This document shows positions 1-10,199 of a stretch of DNA of 48,925 nucleotides, piece after piece (position 1 is the first letter of the stretch; each line of letters begins with the position of its first letter). The notes under the pieces are model-generated. The model did no database searches. It was not told the origin of the DNA and was given only the letters and a program-made list of their open reading frames with translations. Position numbers and translations under genes: made by a program. Source of the stretch: Thermoproteota archaeon (lineage in GTDB: Archaea > Thermoproteota > Thermoprotei_A > Sulfolobales > Ignisphaeraceae); assembly GCA_013154235.1 (NCBI GenBank), contig JAADCV010000082.1:1-48925 (forward strand), read 5' to 3'.

Positions 1-140
1 AGGTACCTAGCGAAGAGCCTAACACCATCACCAACAACACACGCCTTAACGCCGCAACCCTCGAGAAAACCCTTGAGGAACCTAGCAACGCTAGACTTAC
101 CAACACCAGGTCCACCCTCCAAAACAACAGCTATAGACAA
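1..140 (-). CDS. P-loop NTPase/kinase-like protein, N-terminal part only (runs off window start)
   Basis: Minus-strand translation from TTG at 140: MSIAVVLEGGPGVGKSSVARFLKGFLEGCGVKACVVGDGVRLFARY; Walker A GGPGVGKSS. Confidence 0.6.
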   Translation of the reverse strand, partial: MSIAVVLEGGPGVGKSSVARFLKGFLEGCGVKACVVGDGVRLFARY

Positions 141-231
141 TGCTCTACACCGAGAGTAACAGCGACACGACTCGAATCATAAGCACTTAGCTAGAGAAGA
201 CACTATCGCTAGTAGAGGCTGGGTAGAGCTC

Positions 232-628
232 GTGAGAGAGGAAGCGCGCCGACTATGGATACAGGCTCTAGAGGATCTAAAGACGTCGGAGATACTGCTG
301 GAGAGCAAGCGCTACCACGCATCTGTATTCTTTGCTGAGCAAGCAGCCGAGAGAGCGCTAGAGGCTCTCTACATCCATCTGAAGAACGATCTTCCCCCCA
401 AGAACGCGCAATCTCTTAGAGCTCCTAAAGGCTCTCGGAGTGGAGCGCGAGGATCTAATTGATGCAGCAATGGATCTCACTCCAGAGTACGTAACTACTC
501 GATATCCAGACGCAGCCAATGGGGTTCCAGCGCATCTATACAACGAGAGAATGGCTAGAGAGCACCTAGAGAAGGCTAAGCTCATAGTCAGCTACTGCAA
601 GAGGTTCCTAGAGCATGAAGGAGGTTAG
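232..628 (+). pseudogene. HEPN-domain protein interrupted by a +1 frameshift in a C6 tract (~394-399)
   Basis: 232-ORF MREEARRLWIQALEDLKTSEILLESKRYHASVFFAEQAAERALEALYIHLKNDLPP continues in another frame as PPRTRNLLELLKALGVEREDLIDAAMDL...; removing one C restores a full HEPN protein. Confidence 0.75.
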
Positions 629-938
629 CGAGGAGATTAAGAGGATAGCTAGCGCCATAAGGAAGCGCCTACCGGACGCAAAGATACTGCTCTTCGGATC
701 GAGAGCTCGCGGAGACTACCTAAGGTCTTCGGACATAGACCTCATAATCGTCTCCAGCAGGTTCAGAGGCATACACTTCACAGACAGAGCGTCTCTCATA
801 CTCAAAATACTTTGGGAAAGCGATACACTTCCTCGCACAGGAATAGACCTACTATGCTATACGCCAGAAGAGTTCGAGAAGAAGAGCAAGGAGATAAGCA
901 TTGTTAGAGAAGCGCTCAAACACGGAATAGAGCTCTAG
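615..938 (+). CDS. MNT-type minimal nucleotidyltransferase (antitoxin of HEPN/MNT pair)
   Basis: LLFGSRARGDYLRSSDIDLIIV matches GSxxRGDxxxxSDxDL; adjacent to HEPN gene. Confidence 0.85.
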   Translation: MKEVSEEIKRIASAIRKRLPDAKILLFGSRARGDYLRSSDIDLIIVSSRFRGIHFTDRASLILKILWESDTLPRTGIDLLCYTPEEFEKKSKEISIVREALKHGIEL

Positions 939-1341
939 AGACTACATTCAAGTACTGCAGACAAAGCTGTAGAAGATGCTCAATAAGGACTAGCTAGCAT
1001 AGCGCCGTAATACGTAAATAAACCTCTACGCTTCTCTAAACGAGATCATCATCCTTGCCGAACTCAACGGAAGTGACAAGCTAGCGCTCTTTAAAGTGGT
1101 GTTTAACGCTGTAGAGCCGAGCACTAGAGGCCTCTATTTCGATCTAGTCCAATGAGTTCGAAACCACTATGTGCAATGGCTAACGGGGTCTCTAAGCTGT
1201 TTATACTTTCAACTACGTTAATTGAGTTACTCGATATTACGATAAGTACGTTGAGATCATCGCTACAACGTTACTGTAAGGAGTGACTTCAAATGAGTAG
1301 AGATAGATTGGAGACCTTTAGGGGACTTCTAATAACTGATC

Positions 1342-1809
1342 CTACTGCTCTTTGTACTGCTTAATGAAATCCTCTTCGAGGATCACAGTCGTAATATCCT
1401 CACCTACCTCCCTTAGAAACTCTGCTAGCTTCTCGTCTCTCGTTAGAAAGCTTAGTCTTCGTGTTTTTGACGTTGTGTACAGAAGGAGATCTATGAGGTC
1501 TTTGAATCCTTTTCTACGCAGCTCTAGCGCCTTCAAGTAGCCCCTGATCGTCGGGTGCGTAACTCTAAACGCTTCTCTAATTGACTTTAACCCTAGTTCA
1601 ACTCTCTTTCTATCGAAGTTCATTCTCGATAACTTACCAAGGATCTCAAGTATGTTGAATGGCGTGTAGAAGATCTCGATATTCCCTAACCTGTGTAGTT
1701 CGCTAAGTACTCTCAGAGGCTTTTCAATGCCTTCTACATCAATTCCTACGATTGGTAGCAGGTAGGTCGTATCTAGCAAAACCCTTAGCTTACTCCCCGA
1801 AGAGCTCAC
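1342..1809 (-). CDS. PIN-domain nuclease (VapC-like toxin)
   Basis: VLLDTTYLLPIVGID N-terminus, central acidic residues, FLTRDEKLAEFLREVG C-terminal PIN motif; overlaps AbrB gene. Confidence 0.75.
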   Translation of the reverse strand: MSSSGSKLRVLLDTTYLLPIVGIDVEGIEKPLRVLSELHRLGNIEIFYTPFNILEILGKLSRMNFDRKRVELGLKSIREAFRVTHPTIRGYLKALELRRKGFKDLIDLLLYTTSKTRRLSFLTRDEKLAEFLREVGEDITTVILEEDFIKQYKEQ

Positions 1810-2038
1810 GCTGCATCTCCTCAGACTCCCTCTCGAACTCCTCGAACCTCACCTTAGCGAACTTTGGGTACTTCAGCGCGAGCTCGAAGGGATCTGGCAC
1901 GACCTCAATAACGATCCTGCTGCCCTTAACCCTAAGCTTAACGACACTACCCTCTTTCAAACCAACGGCTTCAGCAATTGCCTTAGGTATGTAAAGCATG
2001 TTCTTCTTACTAACTCGGGTCTTAATGACTAGACCCAC
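1790..2038 (-). CDS. AbrB/SpoVT-type antitoxin (VapB-like)
   Basis: TRVSKKNMLYIPKAIAEAVGLKEGSVVKLRVKGSRIVIEVV is an AbrB/MazE-like swapped-hairpin motif; 4-codon-scale overlap with downstream PIN gene. Confidence 0.8.
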   Translation of the reverse strand: MGLVIKTRVSKKNMLYIPKAIAEAVGLKEGSVVKLRVKGSRIVIEVVPDPFELALKYPKFAKVRFEEFERESEEMQRELFGE

Positions 2039-2158
2039 TAGCCTCGCCCCAGACCAGAAAAATGGTTTTAGACGCTAAAAACAGTCCTAGACAATGAGAA
2101 CGGGAGGCGGGTCTCTTTCTGTGGCGCTAGGCGGAGTGCAGGGTGTTAGAGCTACGTT

Positions 2159-2570
2159 TTGCTGATTAGGGTGGTGAGGTGTTTTGTTGTTGGGTTAGTG
2201 GTGTTGGTTAGGTTTGTTGATCGTATTGAGGAACGCAATGCCTTGAGTCGTTGGGTGTTTTGTTCTGAGGTTTGTCCTCTATACCTACATACCTATGGTA
2301 CTGGGAGTTGTGATGAGACTAAGTTGGTTAATAAAAGAACTTGTTGTCCGCGTTAAGAAGCTTCTCAGCGGTGATGCTATCGTTATCTATATCAATATTC
2401 TCGTTTTGGATATCGGTAAAGCTATCGGCTTGTACCCATCGATATCAAGGGATTCTGCTAGGTTCGTTCTAGATGCTATCCCTAGTTACTTAGCTAGCCT
2501 AGACCTCGTGTCTAGACATAGATACGTCGGGGTAAGGCTTCTAAGGAGTATGAATAGGGATAGCTTCTAA
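2159..2570 (+). pseudogene. Degraded archaeal ATPase-like remnant
   Basis: RFVDRIEERNALSRW resembles the FVDREEEL start of archaeal ATPases; the expected P-loop is YGTGSCDETKLV (degenerate); the rest continues in another frame (ORF 2295-2570). Confidence 0.4.
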
Positions 2571-2948
2571 GAACTATTCCATGAACTAGGTTCCTCACCA
2601 AGCATAGACTTTGAAACCATATGGAAACTACTCAGAAGTAATCTTGTGAAGCTAGCAACGAGGTTCTAGTGAAGCATCGATGAAATGATCTAATCATACG
2701 CATATCAGAATGATTAAAATAATGTAGGAAACTGCAAATAGAAAAACACCCTTAGTAAACTCCTAGAATTAGCCAAAACATAGCGAGAAAGAGAAAGCAG
2801 GTGAGAGAATAAACGAAGACATAGACTACCTAATTGACAAAATCTGTTAACGTACAGGAAATAGTCGCTACTAACGTAAAATCTTTACATATCGAAGCCT
2901 AAACTCGGAATAGGGAAGAGATATGCATGGTGGGTACCATTGTATAGG

Positions 2949-4016
2949 TTAATTACTCCGAAAGTAGTAGCGCTGACGATTTAGCTCTTGATTAATGAAT
3001 TCAAGACTTAGCTTAGCTAGGCCGTAGCCCCTACTAGTTGCTCCACCTATCAAGATATCGAGATTCTCTAAGTACTTCATCAATGCTTCGAAGAGTTTCT
3101 GAGCGCAATCCAAGGCCTTGCTATACTCGCTGCTAAGCACTGAATCACTATCTTCAGCTTCTGGAGGAGCCGGTGGTAATAACAAGTATGCTAGCCCTTC
3201 TAGAATCGTGCCAGGCTCCATACATTCAATGCTATACAGCTTACCTTCAGCCCTAATACCTCTACTGCGCTCTATGGCTACATGATATCTCCTAGCTAGT
3301 TCGACTCTAAGTCCTGCAGGAAGCAATGCTGTGAATCTTAACGCACTACCACGGAATGGACTTCCGAACAATATGCATATAGGGCATAATGTTGAGGCCC
3401 AGATCTCGAAGAGTTTATCAGCTCCAGCTTCGAGCCCCTGAAGCATGATCGCCAATCTCTCGCTAGGTTTCGCTTTTAGGCTCCTCAAGTATTCCTGAAA
3501 TGCTTTCTTCAAGCTCTCGTCTTTAGGTATCGCAATCCTTAGTCCCTTATCGACCCCTAGCGGAATCCTATCCATAACCCCATTGCGTTCGAGCTCTTCA
3601 AGAGTTTGTATTTCAAAGCCTAGTGTAGCTACATCTCTCATATCGCTGTGCACGGTGTTAATTACGAGTAAATTACTCCTACGCCTAGCGTCTTCCTCAA
3701 AGGGAGTGGGCTGGTGATGGAGTATCGCGAGCTTCTCCGGAATGCTACTACCTGTAAACAAACGCTTTGCGATTTTCTCAGCTATCGACCTTAGGACTCC
3801 CTTGATACTGGTTGGGGGTACTAAAGGCATTAACTTACAGTGCACACTAGCGATAGAGCCCTTACCTAGTTTCACTCGCTCTATAATCATGTCTTTGACG
3901 TGCTCAATGACGTTACCTACCCTTCCTCCCCCGATCAATGTGTAGGCCTTGAGCTCTAAGCGAACCCTAAGAGCGGTCATGAAGCTTGGAGCCCGTGATA
4001 AGCTCAAGGCTTTCAC
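2949..4016 (-). CDS. Type III CRISPR RAMP protein, Cas7-like
   Basis: PPTSIKGVLRSIAEKIAKR, CPICILFGSPFRGSALRF, GGATSRGYGLAKLSLEF Gly-rich loop; in III operon. Confidence 0.8.
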   Translation of the reverse strand: MKALSLSRAPSFMTALRVRLELKAYTLIGGGRVGNVIEHVKDMIIERVKLGKGSIASVHCKLMPLVPPTSIKGVLRSIAEKIAKRLFTGSSIPEKLAILHHQPTPFEEDARRRSNLLVINTVHSDMRDVATLGFEIQTLEELERNGVMDRIPLGVDKGLRIAIPKDESLKKAFQEYLRSLKAKPSERLAIMLQGLEAGADKLFEIWASTLCPICILFGSPFRGSALRFTALLPAGLRVELARRYHVAIERSRGIRAEGKLYSIECMEPGTILEGLAYLLLPPAPPEAEDSDSVLSSEYSKALDCAQKLFEALMKYLENLDILIGGATSRGYGLAKLSLEFINQELNRQRYYFRSN

Positions 4017-5107
4017 CTGAGATCCTTCGTGAGTTGCGGAAGAATTCTCCGGGTCTCCACTAGACTTGGGGGTAGGAGTTCACGTGAATGGATTCTCTCT
4101 GCTTGACCCCATGGAGGCTCTAAGCCTCTAGCCCTAGCCTTCTCTACACTTCCATGCACCCATACTACGACTCCAGGTCTTAACGCTATCACAGAGGCTC
4201 GAGGTTTATCTCTATGCTGAGACCAGCTAGCTAAGACCGTGAATCCCTTATCGCTAGGCGTGAACGCCATTACCTTATTCGATGCTGGTAAGGGTGACCA
4301 AAGCACGAACCACCGTGAATCGCCTTCCTTCAACTCGATTACATTAAAGACTATCCTAGCTCTTCCAAAACCCTTACTACATCCCTTCCCGATACAAATC
4401 TCTAAGGGGTTACGACATAACTTATTAGCTAGCTCATCCGGTATCTCAGCTATACCCCACCACATGTTTCCAGGCGATAGAGCTTCGTAACTGAATAGCA
4501 TGCCTTCTTCAGCACGCCTAGCTAGGGGATTTATCGCTACTGAAGTCCTAACCTCGATCCCTAACTCTGAAACCACATCGATTTCGTCCATAGCTAATAC
4601 GTCTAGATCGCTGAGTCGCGCAGTTCTCAGGGGTACGACGGGTACGGATATCACGGGCTTTACGAGTCCAGCGTAAGCAATACCCTCGCTTATTAGGTAC
4701 TCGTTTAACGCATCCAGGTACTGCTTGAATGCCTCTGCGTATTTATCGGGATCTAGATTCGTAAGACCCTTGACGAAGCACAGCACCGATCCCTCGATTC
4801 TTAGGTTCTTGAGCACCCTACGAACCTTAAGCTTTACGCAAAAGGCGGGTGCTGGCATACTTGGGTATAGGTGACCACCTTCTGCTACACGGATAGGATA
4901 GGCATCGCCTATGACGAATTCGCCTCTTGCAGCACGAATATGGAGTTCGCTAAGACTCAAGTTGAACTCCTTAGCTAGAACTCTCGCTAAAGCTCCGGCT
5001 ATGCTGGATCCGGGTATACGCTCCATTACAGGTCTAGGCCCGGTCTTCGTGTATGTTGACGCTACTAAGAGGGGAGATTCTACCTTGAGTACGTAAGCTA
5101 ATTCCAC
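4013..5107 (-). CDS. Type III CRISPR RAMP protein, Csx10/Cas5-like
   Basis: IPGSSIAGALARVLAKEF, GKGCSKGFGRARIVF Gly-rich loop; overlaps neighbour by 4 nt. Confidence 0.65.
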   Translation of the reverse strand: MELAYVLKVESPLLVASTYTKTGPRPVMERIPGSSIAGALARVLAKEFNLSLSELHIRAARGEFVIGDAYPIRVAEGGHLYPSMPAPAFCVKLKVRRVLKNLRIEGSVLCFVKGLTNLDPDKYAEAFKQYLDALNEYLISEGIAYAGLVKPVISVPVVPLRTARLSDLDVLAMDEIDVVSELGIEVRTSVAINPLARRAEEGMLFSYEALSPGNMWWGIAEIPDELANKLCRNPLEICIGKGCSKGFGRARIVFNVIELKEGDSRWFVLWSPLPASNKVMAFTPSDKGFTVLASWSQHRDKPRASVIALRPGVVVWVHGSVEKARARGLEPPWGQAERIHSRELLPPSLVETRRILPQLTKDLR

Positions 5108-5110
5108 TAG

Positions 5111-5881
5111 CTACCACCTCCATACGCGAGGTGCAGAAAGCTCTTTAAGCAAGTCGAGCTCAGGTTCGGGAGGAAGGTGTAGTTCGCGGTAAAGCTTCAC
5201 GGTTAGCTCAACCTCACTAACGCTTCCATAAGCTTGCGTTAAGGCTTTTCGAAGATCGTTCTCATCTTTAACCTCAAGTTTTTTCTTGCCAATGTCTCTA
5301 AACTCCAAGCTCTCGAGGTACGCTCTCACGATACCTCCTCTTCCCATGCCCACGTACTCGAGTATATACATTGACGATAAGACGAGCGTTAAGTCCACGG
5401 GTCTCTCCATCTCGAGCTCAAGCATGCCTCTAAATAGTGTGCCGGCCGGGACGTAGTCCATTACGTAGAGCGCTCCCTCCTTAGCCCTACCGGTGTAATC
5501 GTCTATCTCGATATGCGTTAGCCTAAGCATAGTTGTTGGGATCCCATCTACAAGCACGAAGTCTGTAACCGAAAGCATACCTCTATGTCCGGGGTAACCC
5601 CAGATCCTACATACATCACATGGCATTCCCATCTTGCTATGTCTATCAACTATCTCGGTAGGCTCTTTAGCCCAGCAACACGTAGCTCCCACAAGCTTAG
5701 CTACATAACATGCAGCAGTTCTAAGTACGCCCTTAACAGTTGATCCAGGAACATACGGCACATAGTTTCTATATGTACGTCTAACTACTATCGTTTCCTC
5801 ATAGCCGAACCGCCCTTCATCGCCACCTACATGAAGGGGGCTTAGGGCTAAGAGGTAGATCCCCATCCTAGCCGTAACCAT
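5111..5881 (-). CDS. Type III RAMP protein, Cas7/Csm3-like
   Basis: LSPLHVGGDE, YVPGSTVKGVLRTAACY, CDVCRIWGYPGHRGMLSVTDFVL, GMGRGGIVRAYLE. Confidence 0.8.
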   Translation of the reverse strand: MVTARMGIYLLALSPLHVGGDEGRFGYEETIVVRRTYRNYVPYVPGSTVKGVLRTAACYVAKLVGATCCWAKEPTEIVDRHSKMGMPCDVCRIWGYPGHRGMLSVTDFVLVDGIPTTMLRLTHIEIDDYTGRAKEGALYVMDYVPAGTLFRGMLELEMERPVDLTLVLSSMYILEYVGMGRGGIVRAYLESLEFRDIGKKKLEVKDENDLRKALTQAYGSVSEVELTVKLYRELHLPPEPELDLLKELSAPRVWRW

Positions 5882-5883
5882 AG

Positions 5884-8856
5884 CTATCCACCCATGAGCT
5901 TCGAGACCGTGTATAGTTCCAAAAGTAGCCTAGGTACGAGCTTGATGTCATTAGCTGATACCTCAATTACTAGCCTGTAGAGCGGATGCCTACCACCATC
6001 TTCCTCGGCTAAGATGAAGGGTAACGCGTATATCGATGGATATATCGTGAGTATTCTATTCAATTCCTTCATATTCTCTAACGCCTTCGTGCTAGAGAGA
6101 CTATTCCTAAGGATATTCGCGAGAAGTTTCTCGAGTTCCTCATCCCTACTAAGAGTCAATGGGAACTCCTGTGGAGATACCTCGAGGCTCATTAATGCTG
6201 CTGCAATGTGTAACAGACATTTCCACTGACGACTGAAAAGCGGTAGGGGCCCTAGCCTTTCTTCGCGTAATTTTCTAATGGCCTTTGTCCAAGTTAGAGC
6301 TCTTCTTGAATAATCGTAGCATAGAGATGCTACGCTCTCGAGTGGACGTACGCTTAGGAGTGAGGTTAGGACTAGCTCTCTAGCATTGGATTTCGCTTCC
6401 TCTAGCAACTTATCAGCTGCTTCATAGAGCCACCAGATCGGTTGATGCCTAGGACCAGCAGCTATACCTACGGATAGACTCGCTAGGAATCCTAGTTCGG
6501 CCGCAAAAGTGTAAGAGAGAAGCATTGCGAAGGGTAGTGCTAGCCCTGCCGGTAGTATTGCTGCAACGTCATCACCACCAGCATATAATAGACTTAGCGT
6601 TAATGTTGAGGCCGCTGCCACGGCTTCTCGTTCGTTTGCTCCGCGTCTAAGCATGGTGTTGAGAATTTCCAAGACTGTCTGTAGTCCACGCCGTAGAGCT
6701 AGATCTACGCGAACGCTCTTCTCGTAATAAGTCGAAGGTGTGATAGAGGCAGACATGAGTACCGACGTTAAGTTCCCATCGGCTTTGAGGAACGCTATGG
6801 AGTCTCGGTATGGTAGTGCTAAAAGCCTTAAGGGGTCCTTGAGGTAGGACCTAAGCCTATCTATAAGCTTGGGATCCACGCTTTCAAGCAAGTGCTCAAG
6901 CCTCCGAAGGCGGTGGTTGTAACCCATGAGTTCAGAAGCCTTATATCTGATGAAGCATGTTAAGCACACTGCATCACTACCTAGACGTAGCTGAGCGGGT
7001 CTCACGTAGCAATATGCGCATGGCTTCGTAAAGCGCTGTAAACCCGCATTCAATCTAAGACCGTTAACTTTCTTCACGCTAATGCGCTCAGCATCGATAG
7101 CGCTATAGGCTCGCGATATAGCGAACGCGTATCCGAATGGTGCATCTAGATCAATATCCGATAACCCGATCCTTATATGTACTCCCGGCAGTACAAGTCC
7201 AAGTAGACCCTCGAGGGCACGCCTTCTAACCCTATCCCCACACGACGAATCAGCATCCGGTCTCACGATAGCGTGAAGGGTACCCCCACCAGCAAAGACT
7301 ATGGATTCGATCGGTGCTCCAAGCACTTCATCTATCGTTAGCGGTATCGCGACATAGGTAAGGTAATCAATTGCTAGACTAATCCCTGCTAATACCCTAA
7401 GCTTTAGGGTTTCTCGAATCGACGTCTGAATACCACCGATATCGACTACTAGGAGCTTAACCCTAGCGGATCCATCACTACTTCGACTGTTAGTTCCTAG
7501 CATCTGTGGGCTAAGCTTGTATAATGCCTTGGCTAAAGCCCTAGATACCTGAGTGAGAAGGTCTTGACGTTGAGCCCATAAGTTTTTCCATAAGCTCCAT
7601 AGGACTTGTCTCTTACCGCGTTCTATTCTACCCCTATACGCTATATCTAAGGCTTGAGGCCCCTCCTTTATCGCTATCCCAATCTTCCTAAGTTCCTCTA
7701 TTATCGCTTGAGCGAGCTCCTTGATCGAGCTAGTTAATTCTAGTTCTTCGAGAATTCGACAAAGAGCTTTGTCTCTCTTACCCGTAGCGCAGTCGTAAGC
7801 ATGCATTACTAAGTCTACAAGCCTATCTACGCTAGCCGAATACCTATCGCCATTGATTACGGCATTACATACAATTCTAGCGTTTCCGTCTAACGCTGAG
7901 CTGAGAGCATCGATGCACTCAAGTTCATTATGATGAGTCTCAATGAGCTTGAATACGATCTCTAAATACCTAGTTATACCTTCTAGCTCTAAGCTAGCAA
8001 GAGGCTCTAGGATTCGCTTTGCATAATTGACGGACTCTTCTACGTGATGCTCATAATCAAATGGCTTACCAACATCATGTAAAAGTGCAGCGAGTCTAAC
8101 GATGGGTCTTAACTCATCATTGCTTCCCATGAAAGCTGAGGCTATCGCTGAAGATAGTAGTAAGTGTAGATTTAGGCTAGAAACGTTTAATCCCGGTCTT
8201 GTATCCGCCGGTATTGTATAGAGGATGTATTCAAGTAGTTGCTGAAGGCTCTTGGCTCCAATTCTTACGCCTGCAAGCTCGCTAATTATCGCGCCAAGCT
8301 CGCTTAGAGCCTTAGTTATTACTTCATCACTTGAACCACAAAGTCTCTCTGCATTGGGTTTAGCATGCATTATCCATTCGTATGCTTGGTGATATATCGT
8401 CAAGCGGTCTTTCTTCTCTACGAAATCCCTACATACTAACCTAAGTAATTTGTAGGCTATAACTCCAATATGAGGCGCGAGAATGTTGGTATGTCTAGCT
8501 CCATAACCATAGAGAGGCCACTTCAATGCATATGCTATAATGTCTGCTGTAGCATCTAGTACAGCGAGGATCTCACTTCTATCCTTACCCATCTTGTTAT
8601 TGCTGATGAGAACCCTCACAGCGCTAGCAAGGTGCTCTAGGAGCCCCCTAAGCCTCTCAAGGAATTCGTTCCAAAGCATCTTGGCATGTGCATCGCTTAG
8701 ACCTACAATCCAGCTCGACTGAATGCTAAAAGCATTACCATCAAGTACGAGAGTCCTTTCAGGCTGGCTAACGCTTAAGACTTCCCTAGATAGTTCAAGT
8801 AGTCTCTTTACTCGAACGGGAATAACATTAGCCTTCACGATCACCATGTTCATCAC
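5884..8856 (-). CDS. cas10: Cas10 large subunit with HD motif, zinc ribbon and GGDD cyclase motif
   Basis: LAALLHDVGKPFDYEHH (HD), CAYCYVRP...CLTCFIRY (two CxxC), LLYAGGDDVAAILPAGLAL (GGDD). Confidence 0.92.
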   Translation of the reverse strand: MMNMVIVKANVIPVRVKRLLELSREVLSVSQPERTLVLDGNAFSIQSSWIVGLSDAHAKMLWNEFLERLRGLLEHLASAVRVLISNNKMGKDRSEILAVLDATADIIAYALKWPLYGYGARHTNILAPHIGVIAYKLLRLVCRDFVEKKDRLTIYHQAYEWIMHAKPNAERLCGSSDEVITKALSELGAIISELAGVRIGAKSLQQLLEYILYTIPADTRPGLNVSSLNLHLLLSSAIASAFMGSNDELRPIVRLAALLHDVGKPFDYEHHVEESVNYAKRILEPLASLELEGITRYLEIVFKLIETHHNELECIDALSSALDGNARIVCNAVINGDRYSASVDRLVDLVMHAYDCATGKRDKALCRILEELELTSSIKELAQAIIEELRKIGIAIKEGPQALDIAYRGRIERGKRQVLWSLWKNLWAQRQDLLTQVSRALAKALYKLSPQMLGTNSRSSDGSARVKLLVVDIGGIQTSIRETLKLRVLAGISLAIDYLTYVAIPLTIDEVLGAPIESIVFAGGGTLHAIVRPDADSSCGDRVRRRALEGLLGLVLPGVHIRIGLSDIDLDAPFGYAFAISRAYSAIDAERISVKKVNGLRLNAGLQRFTKPCAYCYVRPAQLRLGSDAVCLTCFIRYKASELMGYNHRLRRLEHLLESVDPKLIDRLRSYLKDPLRLLALPYRDSIAFLKADGNLTSVLMSASITPSTYYEKSVRVDLALRRGLQTVLEILNTMLRRGANEREAVAAASTLTLSLLYAGGDDVAAILPAGLALPFAMLLSYTFAAELGFLASLSVGIAAGPRHQPIWWLYEAADKLLEEAKSNARELVLTSLLSVRPLESVASLCYDYSRRALTWTKAIRKLREERLGPLPLFSRQWKCLLHIAAALMSLEVSPQEFPLTLSRDEELEKLLANILRNSLSSTKALENMKELNRILTIYPSIYALPFILAEEDGGRHPLYRLVIEVSANDIKLVPRLLLELYTVSKLMGG

Positions 8857-9173
8857 CCCCTACAGACCCTATCAAGATCTTGGTAAAGCCTCGTAGTGTC
8901 ATCGAGGTACCCTAAAAGACTTGAAAGCATAGGGTCGCTAACTAGGAGCTTTAGCTTCTCTGCGTTGCTAAGTACCCTCTCGAGAAACTCTTCGTCACTC
9001 TTGCCTTCAAGCTTCCTTAGTATATCATCGAGCCCTTTAATCTCATCGATATCGTATTCCCGCTGTTCTTCGGGACTTGCTAACTCAATCTCAGTCTCAA
9101 TCTCAGTACCGTTGCATGTTACGTCTAGTAACTTATTTATCGCGAGGACTCGGTGCCCTATTTTCACCTGCAT
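8853..9173 (-). CDS. Small helical protein in type III operon, Cas11/Csm2-like
   Basis: Position between cas10 and RAMP gene, small, acidic/helical. Start at Met 9173 proposed (ORF track 9218) to avoid overlap with upstream gene. Confidence 0.5.
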   Translation of the reverse strand: MQVKIGHRVLAINKLLDVTCNGTEIETEIELASPEEQREYDIDEIKGLDDILRKLEGKSDEEFLERVLSNAEKLKLLVSDPMLSSLLGYLDDTTRLYQDLDRVCRG

Positions 9174-9180
9174 GACTCGG

Positions 9181-10197
9181 TCACACCCTACATGGCTCAA
9201 TAAGTCTCTTCCTTTCAACTTCGTCGAAGCACTTACGTAAACCTGGATAGGTCTCGAGAGCTTTTTCGACGAATTCCTTGATCACTTTACTTACGCTAGA
9301 TGCGCCAAGTAATTGGTTAAGAGTTTCCTTACACCATGGTGCAGGCTCAATGCTTTCAATCTCTACCTTAACCACTCCAAACTCGGCCTTAACACCACCC
9401 TTAGAGACAACAGTCCTGCAGCGATACTTAGAGGCTCCTAATAGCATTAGGGGTTCACGTTTACATAGAAGTTTGTCCTGCGATAAGCCGTAGAGCAGGA
9501 GTCCTAGCTCTGCACTCGATAGACCTAGAACCACTATTTCACCTTCAAATACAGAACCCTTGACTGCAGCCTCTAGCTTTTCGTTGTGATCAAGAACTAG
9601 ATTGTCGAGCTTAACCGACGTACCTAGGAGTGTTCCGAAGTATACTCGCGAACCTATGGCTTGAGCTCCTCTTCCAGCGTACCCGAGCAAGTTCTCGAGG
9701 ACACTATAGCCTTTAAACCTATCTATGCTTCGCACCTCAAATATGCTCTCACACCATATTCTAGCATGCCTCCATCCATGAAAACCCTTCGGCGGTAAGG
9801 AGTTCAGCACGGTATCGCCACCATACGAGAATGTAGCCACAGTTTGCGGACCATGACTAGCTAGCTCTATCCTACTTCGAACAGCGCCCTTTAATGTAGA
9901 ACCTGGTATTGCGGGCCTACCTTCAGCTCTGTAGAACTCCTTGAACTCTTCGACACCCTTAAGTAGTACTGGATTACGATATAGTTCTTCACCACCGTAT
10001 CTCTTAACGGCATCCTCTAGATACGTGTAGCGGATCCTTCCGGAGCCAACGAAGAGATAGTCCGATACCACGGTAATCTTAACGCGTAGCTTAGCACTGA
10101 TCCTATCGGGCTCGGCAACAGCCTTAACCCTATCAATCGGGGATTCAACTAGGACCTCGCTCTTTGTAAGAGTGGGTATGCAGATCTCTCGCTCCAT
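9181..10197 (-). CDS. Type III RAMP protein, Csm5/Cas7-like
   Basis: VTVVSDYLFVGSGRIRY, AIPGSTLKGAVRSRIELA motif. Confidence 0.75.
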   Translation of the reverse strand: MEREICIPTLTKSEVLVESPIDRVKAVAEPDRISAKLRVKITVVSDYLFVGSGRIRYTYLEDAVKRYGGEELYRNPVLLKGVEEFKEFYRAEGRPAIPGSTLKGAVRSRIELASHGPQTVATFSYGGDTVLNSLPPKGFHGWRHARIWCESIFEVRSIDRFKGYSVLENLLGYAGRGAQAIGSRVYFGTLLGTSVKLDNLVLDHNEKLEAAVKGSVFEGEIVVLGLSSAELGLLLYGLSQDKLLCKREPLMLLGASKYRCRTVVSKGGVKAEFGVVKVEIESIEPAPWCKETLNQLLGASSVSKVIKEFVEKALETYPGLRKCFDEVERKRLIEPCRV

Positions 10198-10199
10198 AG

